From the NCBI GenBank assembly GCA_964411985.1, contig CAYPNF010000052.1, forward strand, positions 1-55,283: a DNA stretch of 55,283 bases, given 5' to 3'. The position numbers and the translations under genes were made by a program. Under the pieces are notes generated by a model. That model was not told the DNA's origin. It made no database searches and saw nothing but the letters and a program-made list of their open reading frames with translations. Positions 1-7,202 of the stretch are shown one piece after another (position 1 is the stretch's first letter; each line of letters starts with the position of its first letter). The DNA comes from CAYPNF01 sp964411985. GTDB taxonomy: Bacteria; Verrucomicrobiota; Verrucomicrobiia; Limisphaerales; J093.

Positions 1-82
1 CGGTTCGGAGGGAGGGGCAAGGTCACATCCCTTGTCCCTACCCCTATCCAGGGGAGAGGGGTTGGCAACGGTAGGTCGGTAG

Positions 83-136
83 GGACATCGCGCTGCGATG
101 TCCGGGACAAGGTCCGACTCATGTGCTCCATGAGTC
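83..136. repeat. Two adjacent short palindromes (REP-like) in gene-free left end
   Basis: Positions 83-103 form a perfect 9-bp stem (GGACATCGC / GCGATGTCC) with a 3-base loop. Positions 116-136 form an 8-bp stem (GACTCATG / CATGAGTC) with a 5-base loop. The first is the kind of short GC-rich palindrome found in many intergenic copies in such genomes. Apart from these and the repeat that begins at 211, I see no gene in positions 1-385. Confidence 0.5.
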
Positions 137-210
137 TTGGCTGAAGGATTTTTATGCGTCGGGATTCACGCATGGGCAAGCTTTGGGCCATGGTTCTCCC
201 TCCCGGAGGT

Positions 211-330
211 GGAATAGTGGCAATAAACTGGCACCTGGGTTAGTGCCACTATAAATCGACCGAAGTTGTTGATGATCAAGGTGTGCATCGTCAAAAACGA
301 ATAGTGTCAATTTTGGCACCGGTTTTTGGA
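211..330 (+). repeat. Left 120-bp terminal inverted repeat
   Basis: Pairs with 3107-3226 in inverted orientation at 112 of 120 positions, without gaps. The eight differences fall in the inner half, near copy positions 43, 59-60, 79-81, 85 and 87. Two sub-sites with the pattern AATAGTG-N-CAA ... GGCACC lie in direct orientation, near 213 and 300. An inverted copy of the half-site (TGCCACTA) lies near 244-251, so each end is internally repetitive, like a set of protein-binding sites. Confidence 0.9.
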
Positions 331-346
331 GAGCTTTTTCAGAAAA

Positions 347-370
347 CGCCGGGCTGCGGAGGGCCCGGCG
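347..370 (-). terminator. Rho-independent terminator of the DUF3987 gene
   Basis: An 8-bp perfect stem (CGCCGGGC / GCCCGGCG) with an 8-base loop lies 15 bases past the stop codon of the minus-strand primase-like gene. In the direction of transcription it is followed by TTTTCTG. It separates the gene from the left inverted repeat. Confidence 0.7.
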
Positions 371-385
371 CTACCTGGGTGTCTT

Positions 386-2926
386 TCACAGTTTCGGCCC
401 CGCCACATAGGTCACCGTAGGATGGCCTGGGCCTGCTACGGGGGTTTTGCGCGCGAGAAACCCGTGGTAAACCAATCCCTCCAGGGTTTTCATCGTCTCG
501 TCTGCATCGCCAAAGACCTTGCAACGTTTCAGGGTGCGTGCGGTAAAGCCCTCCGGATGTTTGGAGAGGACCTTGCGGATGTAGTCGCAATGCTCCCGCC
601 AGGCTTGTTCCCGGATTCCCTCCAGGAGTTGCAGCTGTTGAGCCGTGAACCAGGAGGCGATCCGAATCGCATGGGCGGCGGTTTCCGGAGCGAGTGCCTT
701 CTGATGCGCCCGGTTTCCATGCTGGGCGGCATGAAGCACTACCGACAGTCTCCAGGCCCACTCGCCCCAGCGGGCGGCAAAGACCCCAAGATCCTCCAAC
801 TCGCCCGTCGAGCGCCGTTCCACAATGCCATTGTAATAGTCGTCGAGGAGGTCTTGCGCCTGGGGGCTGGTTTCAAACACCCTGGGTTCTTTGGCCTGGC
901 GATACTCGCCCAGGAGATCATCCAGCCGCAGTCGATAGCAGTCCAGCACCGAAGCAGCGAGTGGCTCGATGCCCCTAACGATAGGCATAGGCTTGGCCTG
1001 ACTATGGCAGACCATGAACCGGGGCAGCAGTCCACCCTCCACGAAGTCTTCCCGCTCAAAGAGCTCCCTCAAGCGCTTGGGCTGGGTCATCCAGAGGGCA
1101 GAGATGCACGGTTGCTCCAGACAGACAGGTTCGCGGTTCACGCGGTCGACCTTGATATGATCTCCACTCCAACCTTTGAGGTAGATGCTCTCGTCCGATC
1201 CATCCTTCTTGTAGCCTCCGCGCAGGACGCCAAAGACGTCCGAAGCATCGGCGCTGCAGCTGAAGATGGTTTCATCATTGCTGGCCAGGATGGAACTGAG
1301 CGCTTCGGAAGTGACATTCTCCACCACCAGGCGGGGTGGGGTAAGTTGCTCTTTCAACTCCTGTTGGCGACGCTTCTTCTCACGGACCAGCCCCATGGTT
1401 TCCTGGCGCCCGCCCTCCTCTTCCAGACGTCCCCCGGGCTTGCACTTGGTCAAGCCGCTCAACTCCGCCTCGAGGAGCTCGTATTCAGCCTGAACCTTGG
1501 GTTTGACCTCTTCCTCCCAGTGCCGCTGCCTTTCGGTTTCGTTTTGGTAGATGGGGTCGATGAGGCAGGAGCAGATGACGGACTTGCCCACGCCGCTTTC
1601 GGCGCTGATGAGCACGTAAAGGTTTCCCATGGTGGAACGACTGGGACCGCTGCGCACGCGGAGGTTTCTCCCCACCGAAGCCGCCGCGGCCACCAATACG
1701 CAGGGACCGGTGAGCGATTCAGGGACACGATAGACCCGGGAGGTTTCACGCACCATGTCGGCCAATACCTCGGGGAGAGCGTCGGTGGGAAAGGGGTGAT
1801 TGGCTGGGTCGGGCTCCTCGGCGTCACAGACTTTCACTGGCAAGGTAGGGCAGGGTTCTCCGAGCCCGCCGACTTCTGGCGTTGCGGATGGTTCCGCGGC
1901 GCGGTTGGAGACCAACGCCCCACTCAATCCGTCCAATTCAGGAAGCACCAGTGGTGCAGGCTGTGTCTTGGGAACGGCACTGGGATTTTGGCCCGCGACC
2001 GCCTTCTTCATGAACCTCACGATCTGGTGGCGCACGATCATCGTCCCCTCCCGCATGTGCAGATCATTGAAATCCGTGGGATGTGAATGGTCGGACTCGA
2101 ACTGCGGGAGCATCCAGAAGCCTTCCACCAATTCCGCCGCTTCCTTGGCGGCATCGCGCCCAGGGTTGCGGTTGGGGTCTTGTCCCCATCGATCGTCGTC
2201 GGCGCACAGGAGGATGCGGCGCTGCGGCCAGCGCAGCCGGGCGACCTGGGCCACATTGTCGAGGTTGCCGCAGGTCATGGCGCAAAGGACTTCCAGGCCG
2301 GTGGACTCATGAATACTGGCCCCGGTGGCGTAACCTTCACAGAGGACCAGGGTCTTTTCCTCCGGGCCGGGGATCGAGAAGAAGGCGCCCGACGGTTTGC
2401 CTCCTTCCCAGAAGAACTTGGAACCGTCGGGTTTGATGCGTTGAATGCAGTGTAGACTTCCGCTCATGGTGCGCATGGGAACCAGGAGCATCTCCCTTTT
2501 CCGCCAGAGTTCGCCAAACGCTTTGATGCCTTTGCGTTGGAAGTAATCGTGGGTTTGGACGACGTCGCGTTCGGAGGTGGCTTCCTCCAGAATGGCTTCC
2601 ATTTCTTGCGAGGCTTTCCGGAAGCGAGCTTCAGCCTGTTCCTCACGGTGTTCGCGGGCAGTCTGGATGCGGTGGAGGAGTTGGACCCGCTCTTCGGGGG
2701 GGAGTGGGGTGCGCAGATGCCAGCGCCCCTGGATCTGGCGTTTCCAGCAGCCGAACGTGCCGCAAGTGGGCATGTCCGCGTGGAGCACGTACCAACCGTT
2801 GGGGTCGGAGTCACCCTCAGGTTTGAAGCGGTGAAGTTCGCCGTCTGGGAGGATGGGATCCTGGCAGAGCAGACCGGCGTTGCGCATGGTGTTTCGGAAT
2901 TCTTCGATATAGAGAGGATTTAACAT
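386..2926 (-). CDS. Toprim-DUF3987 primase/ATPase-like protein
   Basis: An 846-residue protein of the type annotated as phage/plasmid primase-helicase. The N-terminal segment has a CGTFGC motif near residues 55-60, possibly part of a primase zinc-binding region. A Toprim domain spans about residues 190-270, with the LCEGYATG glutamate motif at about 195-202 and a triple aspartate (CADDD, 241-245). A DFND motif follows near 285. The C-terminal half resembles DUF3987, with a Walker A loop AESGVGKS at 442-449. The family is associated with replication of mobile elements and often with initiation or unwinding. The only gene inside two 120-bp inverted repeats, it is transcribed away from the right one. 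The ATG at 2926 has no strong ribosome site. An upstream 9-bp tandem repeat (2972-2995) might be regulatory. Primase activity is inferred; no separate catalytic polymerase motif was seen. Confidence 0.85.
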   Translation of the reverse strand: MLNPLYIEEFRNTMRNAGLLCQDPILPDGELHRFKPEGDSDPNGWYVLHADMPTCGTFGCWKRQIQGRWHLRTPLPPEERVQLLHRIQTAREHREEQAEARFRKASQEMEAILEEATSERDVVQTHDYFQRKGIKAFGELWRKREMLLVPMRTMSGSLHCIQRIKPDGSKFFWEGGKPSGAFFSIPGPEEKTLVLCEGYATGASIHESTGLEVLCAMTCGNLDNVAQVARLRWPQRRILLCADDDRWGQDPNRNPGRDAAKEAAELVEGFWMLPQFESDHSHPTDFNDLHMREGTMIVRHQIVRFMKKAVAGQNPSAVPKTQPAPLVLPELDGLSGALVSNRAAEPSATPEVGGLGEPCPTLPVKVCDAEEPDPANHPFPTDALPEVLADMVRETSRVYRVPESLTGPCVLVAAAASVGRNLRVRSGPSRSTMGNLYVLISAESGVGKSVICSCLIDPIYQNETERQRHWEEEVKPKVQAEYELLEAELSGLTKCKPGGRLEEEGGRQETMGLVREKKRRQQELKEQLTPPRLVVENVTSEALSSILASNDETIFSCSADASDVFGVLRGGYKKDGSDESIYLKGWSGDHIKVDRVNREPVCLEQPCISALWMTQPKRLRELFEREDFVEGGLLPRFMVCHSQAKPMPIVRGIEPLAASVLDCYRLRLDDLLGEYRQAKEPRVFETSPQAQDLLDDYYNGIVERRSTGELEDLGVFAARWGEWAWRLSVVLHAAQHGNRAHQKALAPETAAHAIRIASWFTAQQLQLLEGIREQAWREHCDYIRKVLSKHPEGFTARTLKRCKVFGDADETMKTLEGLVYHGFLARKTPVAGPGHPTVTYVAGPKL

Positions 2927-2971
2927 GCCCGCGAGCGTGGCATGTGGACCGCCAAAGCCGGTTACCTTCGG

Positions 2972-2995
2972 TTCCGTCCATTCCGTCTATTCCGG
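2972..2995. repeat. 9-bp tandem repeat upstream of the primase-like gene
   Basis: TTCCGTCCA, TTCCGTCTA and a partial TTCCGG follow each other without gaps, 46 bp or more upstream of the start codon. They lie inside the inverted-repeat element. Short iterations in front of a replication-type gene can be control or origin sites, but tandem repeats of this composition also occur without function. Confidence 0.45.
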
Positions 2996-3020
2996 TTTTA
3001 TTGAGGGAAAGGGGGGGTGA

Positions 3021-3084
3021 ACCATGAAGTTCATGAAGAAACAGGAAGGAAACCCCTCTTCATGGTCCTTCATTTCTTCATGGT
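3021..3084. repeat. Palindromic CATGAAG repeat region inside the element
   Basis: ACCATGAAG at 3021-3029 is repeated in inverted orientation as CTTCATGGT at 3058-3066 and 3076-3084, with an extra TTCATGAAG between. The arms could form alternative hairpins. No coding sequence is seen in 2927-3106 besides this and the 9-bp repeats. Confidence 0.5.
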
Positions 3085-3106
3085 GTACTCCGCTTTCGAT
3101 AGGGGG

Positions 3107-3226
3107 TCCAAAAACCGGTGCCAAAATTGACACTATTCGTTTTCGGCGACTAACACCTTGATCATCAACAGGTTCGGTCGATTTATACTGGCACTAACCC
3201 AGGTGCCAGTTTATTGCCACTATTCC
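3107..3226 (-). repeat. Right 120-bp terminal inverted repeat
   Basis: Inverted copy of 211-330 (112/120 identical). It lies upstream of the primase-like gene, so an outward or inward promoter in it would be in a position to drive that gene. It ends at a run of C residues (3225-3234). Confidence 0.9.
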
Positions 3227-3392
3227 CCCCCCCCGCTGCCGGGATTGAGGGTAACTACAAAGGTGTCAAAGGAAGGGGTGGGTGGAGTCCGCAGATTTCG
3301 CAGACCGACGGATAGAAAGACCAGAGAGAATCAAGACGCCGCACGGAGAGAAACTGGGCTTGCGCGGGCGACCCAAGGGAGGATAGTCGACT

Positions 3393-3587
3393 GTGTACCT
3401 GATCGCCATTGTTGCCTGGCTCGTTGGGGTCGGTATTTCCTTCTCCAACGGGAATCGGAAGCTTCCCATCGTCGTGCTGCTGCTCGGGATTGGCATTCTG
3501 GTTGCGCCTACCGGAGCGTTTGGCATTGCCGGAATCGCTCTCCTGGCCGCGATTATCTGGATTGCCAATAAGTCCGATAGCCTTTGA
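3393..3587 (+). CDS. Small hydrophobic membrane protein, uncharacterised
   Basis: A 64-residue frame starting at GTG, with a GGAGG ribosome site at 3378-3382, ten bases upstream. It is almost entirely hydrophobic. A first segment (about residues 2-15) and two later ones (about 24-38 and 42-57) could span the membrane, and the protein ends in a short charged tail. No family was recognised. It lies just outside the right inverted repeat, before the convergent sugar isomerase gene. The ribosome site and coherent membrane segments favour a real gene, but its short length leaves doubt. Confidence 0.5.
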   Translation: MYLIAIVAWLVGVGISFSNGNRKLPIVVLLLGIGILVAPTGAFGIAGIALLAAIIWIANKSDSL

Positions 3588-3609
3588 GCAATTCGCTTTC
3601 CGCACCTGC

Positions 3610-4467
3610 CTAGACTTCCAGGCCCTGCAAGTAGGTGCAGCTGGGCTTGAGGAGCGGCAAGTCCATTTCGACAAAGTAGTTCTTCACCCCGCCAGTCTGC
3701 GCGGCCGTGAAGAGCTCTTTCCAATCCACCACCCCCTGTCCCAGCGCGACGGTCTTCTTTTCCTTCGCCGACCAATCGGCCAAGTGCATGGAAAGGAATC
3801 GGCCCGGGTATTTGTGGAAGTACGTCGCCGCCTTAAACCCGTCGCTGATGACGGCAACCTGGAACTGCATTTTGACTAGCTTGGGGTCCAACACCGCCAT
3901 CATGGCGTCGTAGATCAGGCGGCCTTCCAGTTGCTTGAATTCGAAGTGATGGTTGTGAAAGACGAGAGGCAGACCTGCGGCCAGGGTCTTTTCGCCAACC
4001 CGATTGGATTCTTCGCACTGACGCTGCCAATCGGCGAGGGTTGCGTTGTCCTTGAGCCAATAGCCGGAAATCACCAATTGCTTCAGGCCAAGTTCCTTGG
4101 CAAAGGCAATACGTGCGTCCAGATTCTGTTTCAGCCCCTCAAACGGATAGTGGCAACTCTCGCATCGCAATCCGGCATCCTGAATGGTACGGCGCATCTC
4201 GGACGCGGTGAGGCTCATCAGCGGCCCGAAACCGCTGCTTACGTAATCCGGGGGAGAGCACATCTCCACCGTCTGGTACCCCAGACCGGCCATTTCACGC
4301 AGGGTACCGGCGAAGTCTTTGGCTAATTTCTCGCGGACCACCCAAGTTTGAAAGCCGATGGGCATCTTGACGAGTGGAGCGGCGAACGAATCCAGAGCGT
4401 AGGGACCGACCAAGGAAGCGGCGCCAACCGACTGGGCGGATCGCTGAATGAAGTGTCTTCGTGTCAT
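3610..4467 (-). CDS. Tat-exported sugar phosphate isomerase/epimerase-like protein
   Basis: 285 residues. The N-terminus carries a twin-arginine signal (TRRHFIQRS, then a hydrophobic stretch to about residue 30), so the protein is probably exported folded to the periplasm. The rest has the xylose-isomerase-like TIM-barrel pattern: conserved segments such as GYQTVEMCSPP, a metal-ligand-type VFHNHHFEF motif and a late VEMD motif near the C-terminus. Relatives are common in Planctomycetes and Verrucomicrobia as secreted sugar isomerases or epimerases; the substrate cannot be told from sequence. It stands alone, convergent with the small membrane protein and divergent from the sphingolipid module. 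Confidence 0.85.
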   Translation of the reverse strand: MTRRHFIQRSAQSVGAASLVGPYALDSFAAPLVKMPIGFQTWVVREKLAKDFAGTLREMAGLGYQTVEMCSPPDYVSSGFGPLMSLTASEMRRTIQDAGLRCESCHYPFEGLKQNLDARIAFAKELGLKQLVISGYWLKDNATLADWQRQCEESNRVGEKTLAAGLPLVFHNHHFEFKQLEGRLIYDAMMAVLDPKLVKMQFQVAVISDGFKAATYFHKYPGRFLSMHLADWSAKEKKTVALGQGVVDWKELFTAAQTGGVKNYFVEMDLPLLKPSCTYLQGLEV

Positions 4468-4828
4468 GAGAGCTGTTTTGTCCCCTAATTGACTCCGAAC
4501 CGGTCTGCGATGCCAGCACGAAAAAGCGGAATGGCTCGCCGAGGAGGCGGCCGGTGTTGAGGTGGGACACCCGGTGCCGTTGATGGTTTCAGGAGGTGGG
4601 ATCCCAGAAATCGCCTTGACATAAGCCCCTCTTTACAATGAGGTTGGATACGTAAGATGATGCAAGATGCGCCCTGTTTGCGGAAAAGGTTGCCTGAAAT
4701 GGGCCCTTGCAGTTTTAATTCCTAACTATGGTTCGGTACCCACCGCCTGAGTCTGACAGGCGGCTTGTGGGTTGGACCGGCGGGCTAGGTGGGGATCTCA
4801 TGGCCGATCGCCGTGAGCACGGGCTCGG
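4468..4828. other. Intergenic region between divergent genes
   Basis: About 360 bases upstream of both the sugar isomerase gene and the serine palmitoyltransferase-like gene, so promoters for both should lie here. A TTGACA hexamer is present at 4616-4621, but no -10 box stands at a normal distance; TACAAT at 4634-4639 is only 12 bases away. I see no supported gene or RNA. Confidence 0.4.
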
Positions 4829-6169
4829 ATGTGCATTACTTTTGATATGAATCGTGAAACCAGTTCGCCAGCAGTCGAACCGCCCGGTGCGGGTGTTACC
4901 GCGCCTTATTTGACTGACCGCGATACCCACGGCAGTACCTCTAGTGCTGTGAAAACCTCCAGCCGGAAAGTGGCTGGGACCGGTGTGTTGCCATTGTTCA
5001 AGAAGACCAGGGCCTTTCGAAACGCCGAGCAGGTGAGGTCCTTGGGGCTGTATCCGTACTTTCGGATGATTTCCTCGGCTCAAGATACCGAGGTCATGAT
5101 CAACGGGAAGAAGGTCTTGATGCTCGGGTCCAACAGTTACCTGGGCCTGACGAACCATCCGAAGATCAAAGAGGCCACCAAGGCCGCCGTGGAGAAGTAC
5201 GGTACGGGGTGCGCCGGATCACGATTCCTCAACGGGACGCTCGACATCCATATTGAACTAGAGCACGAGTTGGCCAGGGTGGTGAAGAAAGAGGCTGTGC
5301 TCCTGTATAGCACCGGGTTCCAAGTGAACCTGGGTGTCATTAGTGCGCTGGTCGGGCGGGGTGAATACGTCATCGCCGACAAGAGTGATCATGCGAGCAT
5401 TGTGGAGGGCTGCCAACTATGTCAGGGCGAGTTTGTCAGGTTTCCGCACCGGGACATGAAGGCGCTGGAATCGCGCCTGGAAAAAATCGATCCTTCGGTG
5501 GGGAAGTTGGTGGTGGTGGATGGGGTGTTTAGCATGGAAGGCGACATCATCCAATTGCCGGAGCTTTGCCAGCTGGCGAAGAAGCACAATGCCGCCGTGA
5601 TGGTGGATGACGCTCACGCGATCGGGGTTTTGGGTAAGCACGGGGAGGGGACCGCCGCCCACTTCGGGCTGACGGATCAGGTGCACCTGATCATGGGGAC
5701 CTTCAGTAAATCCCTTGCAAGCTTGGGTGGTTTCATTGCTTCCGATCATGCGACCATCGACTACCTGAAGCACCACAGCAAGGCGTTGATCTTTAGTGCG
5801 AGCATGAGTCCTGCGAACGCGGCGGCGGTGCTGGCGGCGCTCAAGATCATGCTGGGTGAGCCGGAGCGGATCGCCACCTTGTGGCGTAACACCGAACGGA
5901 TGAAGAATGGGCTTCGATCCCTTGGCTTCGACCTCGGCGCGTCGGAAACCCCCATTCTTCCACTCTACTGTCGGGAGTTGATTGCCACCTTCAAGTTCTG
6001 CAAGCGGTTGGAGGAGGAGGGAGTGTTCGTCAATCCCGTGGTGTTCCCAGGGGTGCCTCCGGGCCAGGAAATGCTGCGGATCAGCCTGATGGCAAACCAT
6101 ACCGACGCCCAGATTGATTTCGCCCTCGAAAAGCTGGCCAAAGTGGGCAAAGAATTGGGTATCATTTAG
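4829..6169 (+). CDS. spt: Serine palmitoyltransferase-like alpha-oxoamine synthase
   Basis: 446 residues, a PLP enzyme of the alpha-oxoamine synthase family (SPT, KBL, BioF). It should condense serine with an acyl-CoA or acyl-ACP to 3-ketosphinganine, the first step of sphingolipid synthesis. The internal-aldimine lysine is in GTFSKSLASLGG (Lys294); the DDAHAIG cofactor motif and the early GSNSYLGLTNHPK and KYGTGCAGSRFLNGT motifs are present. The GLYPYFR segment before the core and the downstream neighbours favour SPT over BioF or KBL. About 65 poorly conserved residues precede the core. An alternative ATG six codons downstream (4847) is possible. First gene of the set continuing with an epimerase and a PAP2 enzyme. 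Confidence 0.85.
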   Translation: MCITFDMNRETSSPAVEPPGAGVTAPYLTDRDTHGSTSSAVKTSSRKVAGTGVLPLFKKTRAFRNAEQVRSLGLYPYFRMISSAQDTEVMINGKKVLMLGSNSYLGLTNHPKIKEATKAAVEKYGTGCAGSRFLNGTLDIHIELEHELARVVKKEAVLLYSTGFQVNLGVISALVGRGEYVIADKSDHASIVEGCQLCQGEFVRFPHRDMKALESRLEKIDPSVGKLVVVDGVFSMEGDIIQLPELCQLAKKHNAAVMVDDAHAIGVLGKHGEGTAAHFGLTDQVHLIMGTFSKSLASLGGFIASDHATIDYLKHHSKALIFSASMSPANAAAVLAALKIMLGEPERIATLWRNTERMKNGLRSLGFDLGASETPILPLYCRELIATFKFCKRLEEEGVFVNPVVFPGVPPGQEMLRISLMANHTDAQIDFALEKLAKVGKELGII

Positions 6170-6218
6170 GGGAGCCTTCGTCGCCGCCCGATTTTCCTGA
6201 CGCACGTTTCCTGCATCC

Positions 6219-7202
6219 ATGAAGGTCCTGATCACTGGCGCCAACGGATTCGTGGGCAGCCACATTCTGGACCGCCTCCGCGAGCGTCGGATTCCCTGTG
6301 TTTTGGTCCTGCGCCAGGGCAGTAGCCGCCATTGGATCGCCCGCCATCTCCCCGAAGTCGATGTCCACACCTGCGGTTTGGACAAGGTGGCGGATCTGGT
6401 TGAAGCCTTGGCGGAGGTGACTCACGTGGTTCATTGTGCGGGAAGCACCAACGCGCGCTCACAACAGGGGTTTCTCCAGGCCAACCAAGCGACAACGGCG
6501 AGGCTGGTCGAGGCGGTGAACTGCCACTCCGATCGGATCCGGCGGTTTATCCACATTTCGAGTCTGGCCGCTACCGGTCCTTCGAAGGGGGGAATTCCAG
6601 CACTGGAAGACGGGATTCCCCACCCTGTATCCTACTACGGGCAAAGCAAACTCGCTGGCGAACAGGAAGTTATCCGCCATTGTAAGACGGACTTCGTGAT
6701 CTTCCGTCCTGCGGCCGTGTACGGCCCGCGCGACCGGGAATTTCTGCGGCTCTTTCAGGCGGTGCGAAACCACATTCGGCCTGTGTTTGGGGGTGGACGC
6801 CAACCGTTGAGCCTGGTCTACGTAGCCGATCTAGTGGCGGTGATTGAGGCTTCACTCGAGAAACCGGAGGCTTCCCGCTGTGTCGTGCATGTAGCTCACC
6901 CACAAACAATCACTGCGGGTGGGTTAGCCATGGAATTCGCACGCGCTGCCAACACCTGGACGATTCCGCTCCCGTTGCCCATCTGCGCTCTGTGGCCGGT
7001 CTGCCTGCTTCAGGAGTTCGCCGGGCGGTTTACGGCAAAACCTGGAGTCTTGAACCGGCAGAAGTACGCCGAACTGAGCGCGGAGGGGTGGGTTTGCAGC
7101 ACCGATAAACTGAAACTTGGACTAGGTCTCTCCTGTAGCACTCCCCTGAAAGCAGGCTTGGCAGAGACGGTCCGATGGTATGAGGAGCAGGGATGGCTTT
7201 GA
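6219..7202 (+). CDS. NAD-dependent epimerase/reductase, candidate ceramide reductase
   Basis: 327 residues, extended short-chain dehydrogenase fold. It has an N-terminal Rossmann motif (TGANGFVGSH, residues about 6-15) and an active-site YYGQSK (Y...K) motif near residues 139-144. It follows the SPT-like gene by 49 bases and overlaps the next gene by 10 bases, so it is probably co-transcribed and co-translated. In Caulobacter an NAD-dependent epimerase-like protein (CerR) reduces the keto group of oxidised ceramide. Position and size make this the likely homologue, although generic sugar epimerases look similar. Ceramide reductase is therefore an inference from context. Confidence 0.75.
   Translation: MKVLITGANGFVGSHILDRLRERRIPCVLVLRQGSSRHWIARHLPEVDVHTCGLDKVADLVEALAEVTHVVHCAGSTNARSQQGFLQANQATTARLVEAVNCHSDRIRRFIHISSLAATGPSKGGIPALEDGIPHPVSYYGQSKLAGEQEVIRHCKTDFVIFRPAAVYGPRDREFLRLFQAVRNHIRPVFGGGRQPLSLVYVADLVAVIEASLEKPEASRCVVHVAHPQTITAGGLAMEFARAANTWTIPLPLPICALWPVCLLQEFAGRFTAKPGVLNRQKYAELSAEGWVCSTDKLKLGLGLSCSTPLKAGLAETVRWYEEQGWL

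Larger units (their letters stand above)
211..3226. mobile_element. Inverted-repeat-bounded element carrying a single Toprim/DUF3987 gene
   Basis: Two 120-bp inverted repeats (211-330 and 3107-3226) enclose one complete gene (386-2926, minus strand), a terminator and a short upstream region. No transposase, integrase, relaxase or Rep endonuclease is encoded inside, so the element is either mobilised in trans or moves by replication through its own primase-like protein. I see no convincing target-site duplication outside the repeats. The sequence to the right of the right repeat begins with a C-run, and both outer flanks contain TCCCGG within about 20 bp. Calling it mobile is inference; the repeats and single-gene content are directly visible. 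Confidence 0.65.

Noticed and set aside
326..2086. A 586-codon plus-strand frame opposite the primase-like gene
   Set aside because: It mirrors the 846-residue minus-strand protein that carries clear Toprim and Walker motifs. The plus-strand translation shows no recognisable domain.
4616..4639. Promoter for the SPT-like gene (TTGACA with TACAAT)
   Set aside because: The spacer is only 12 bases, too short for a sigma70 promoter.
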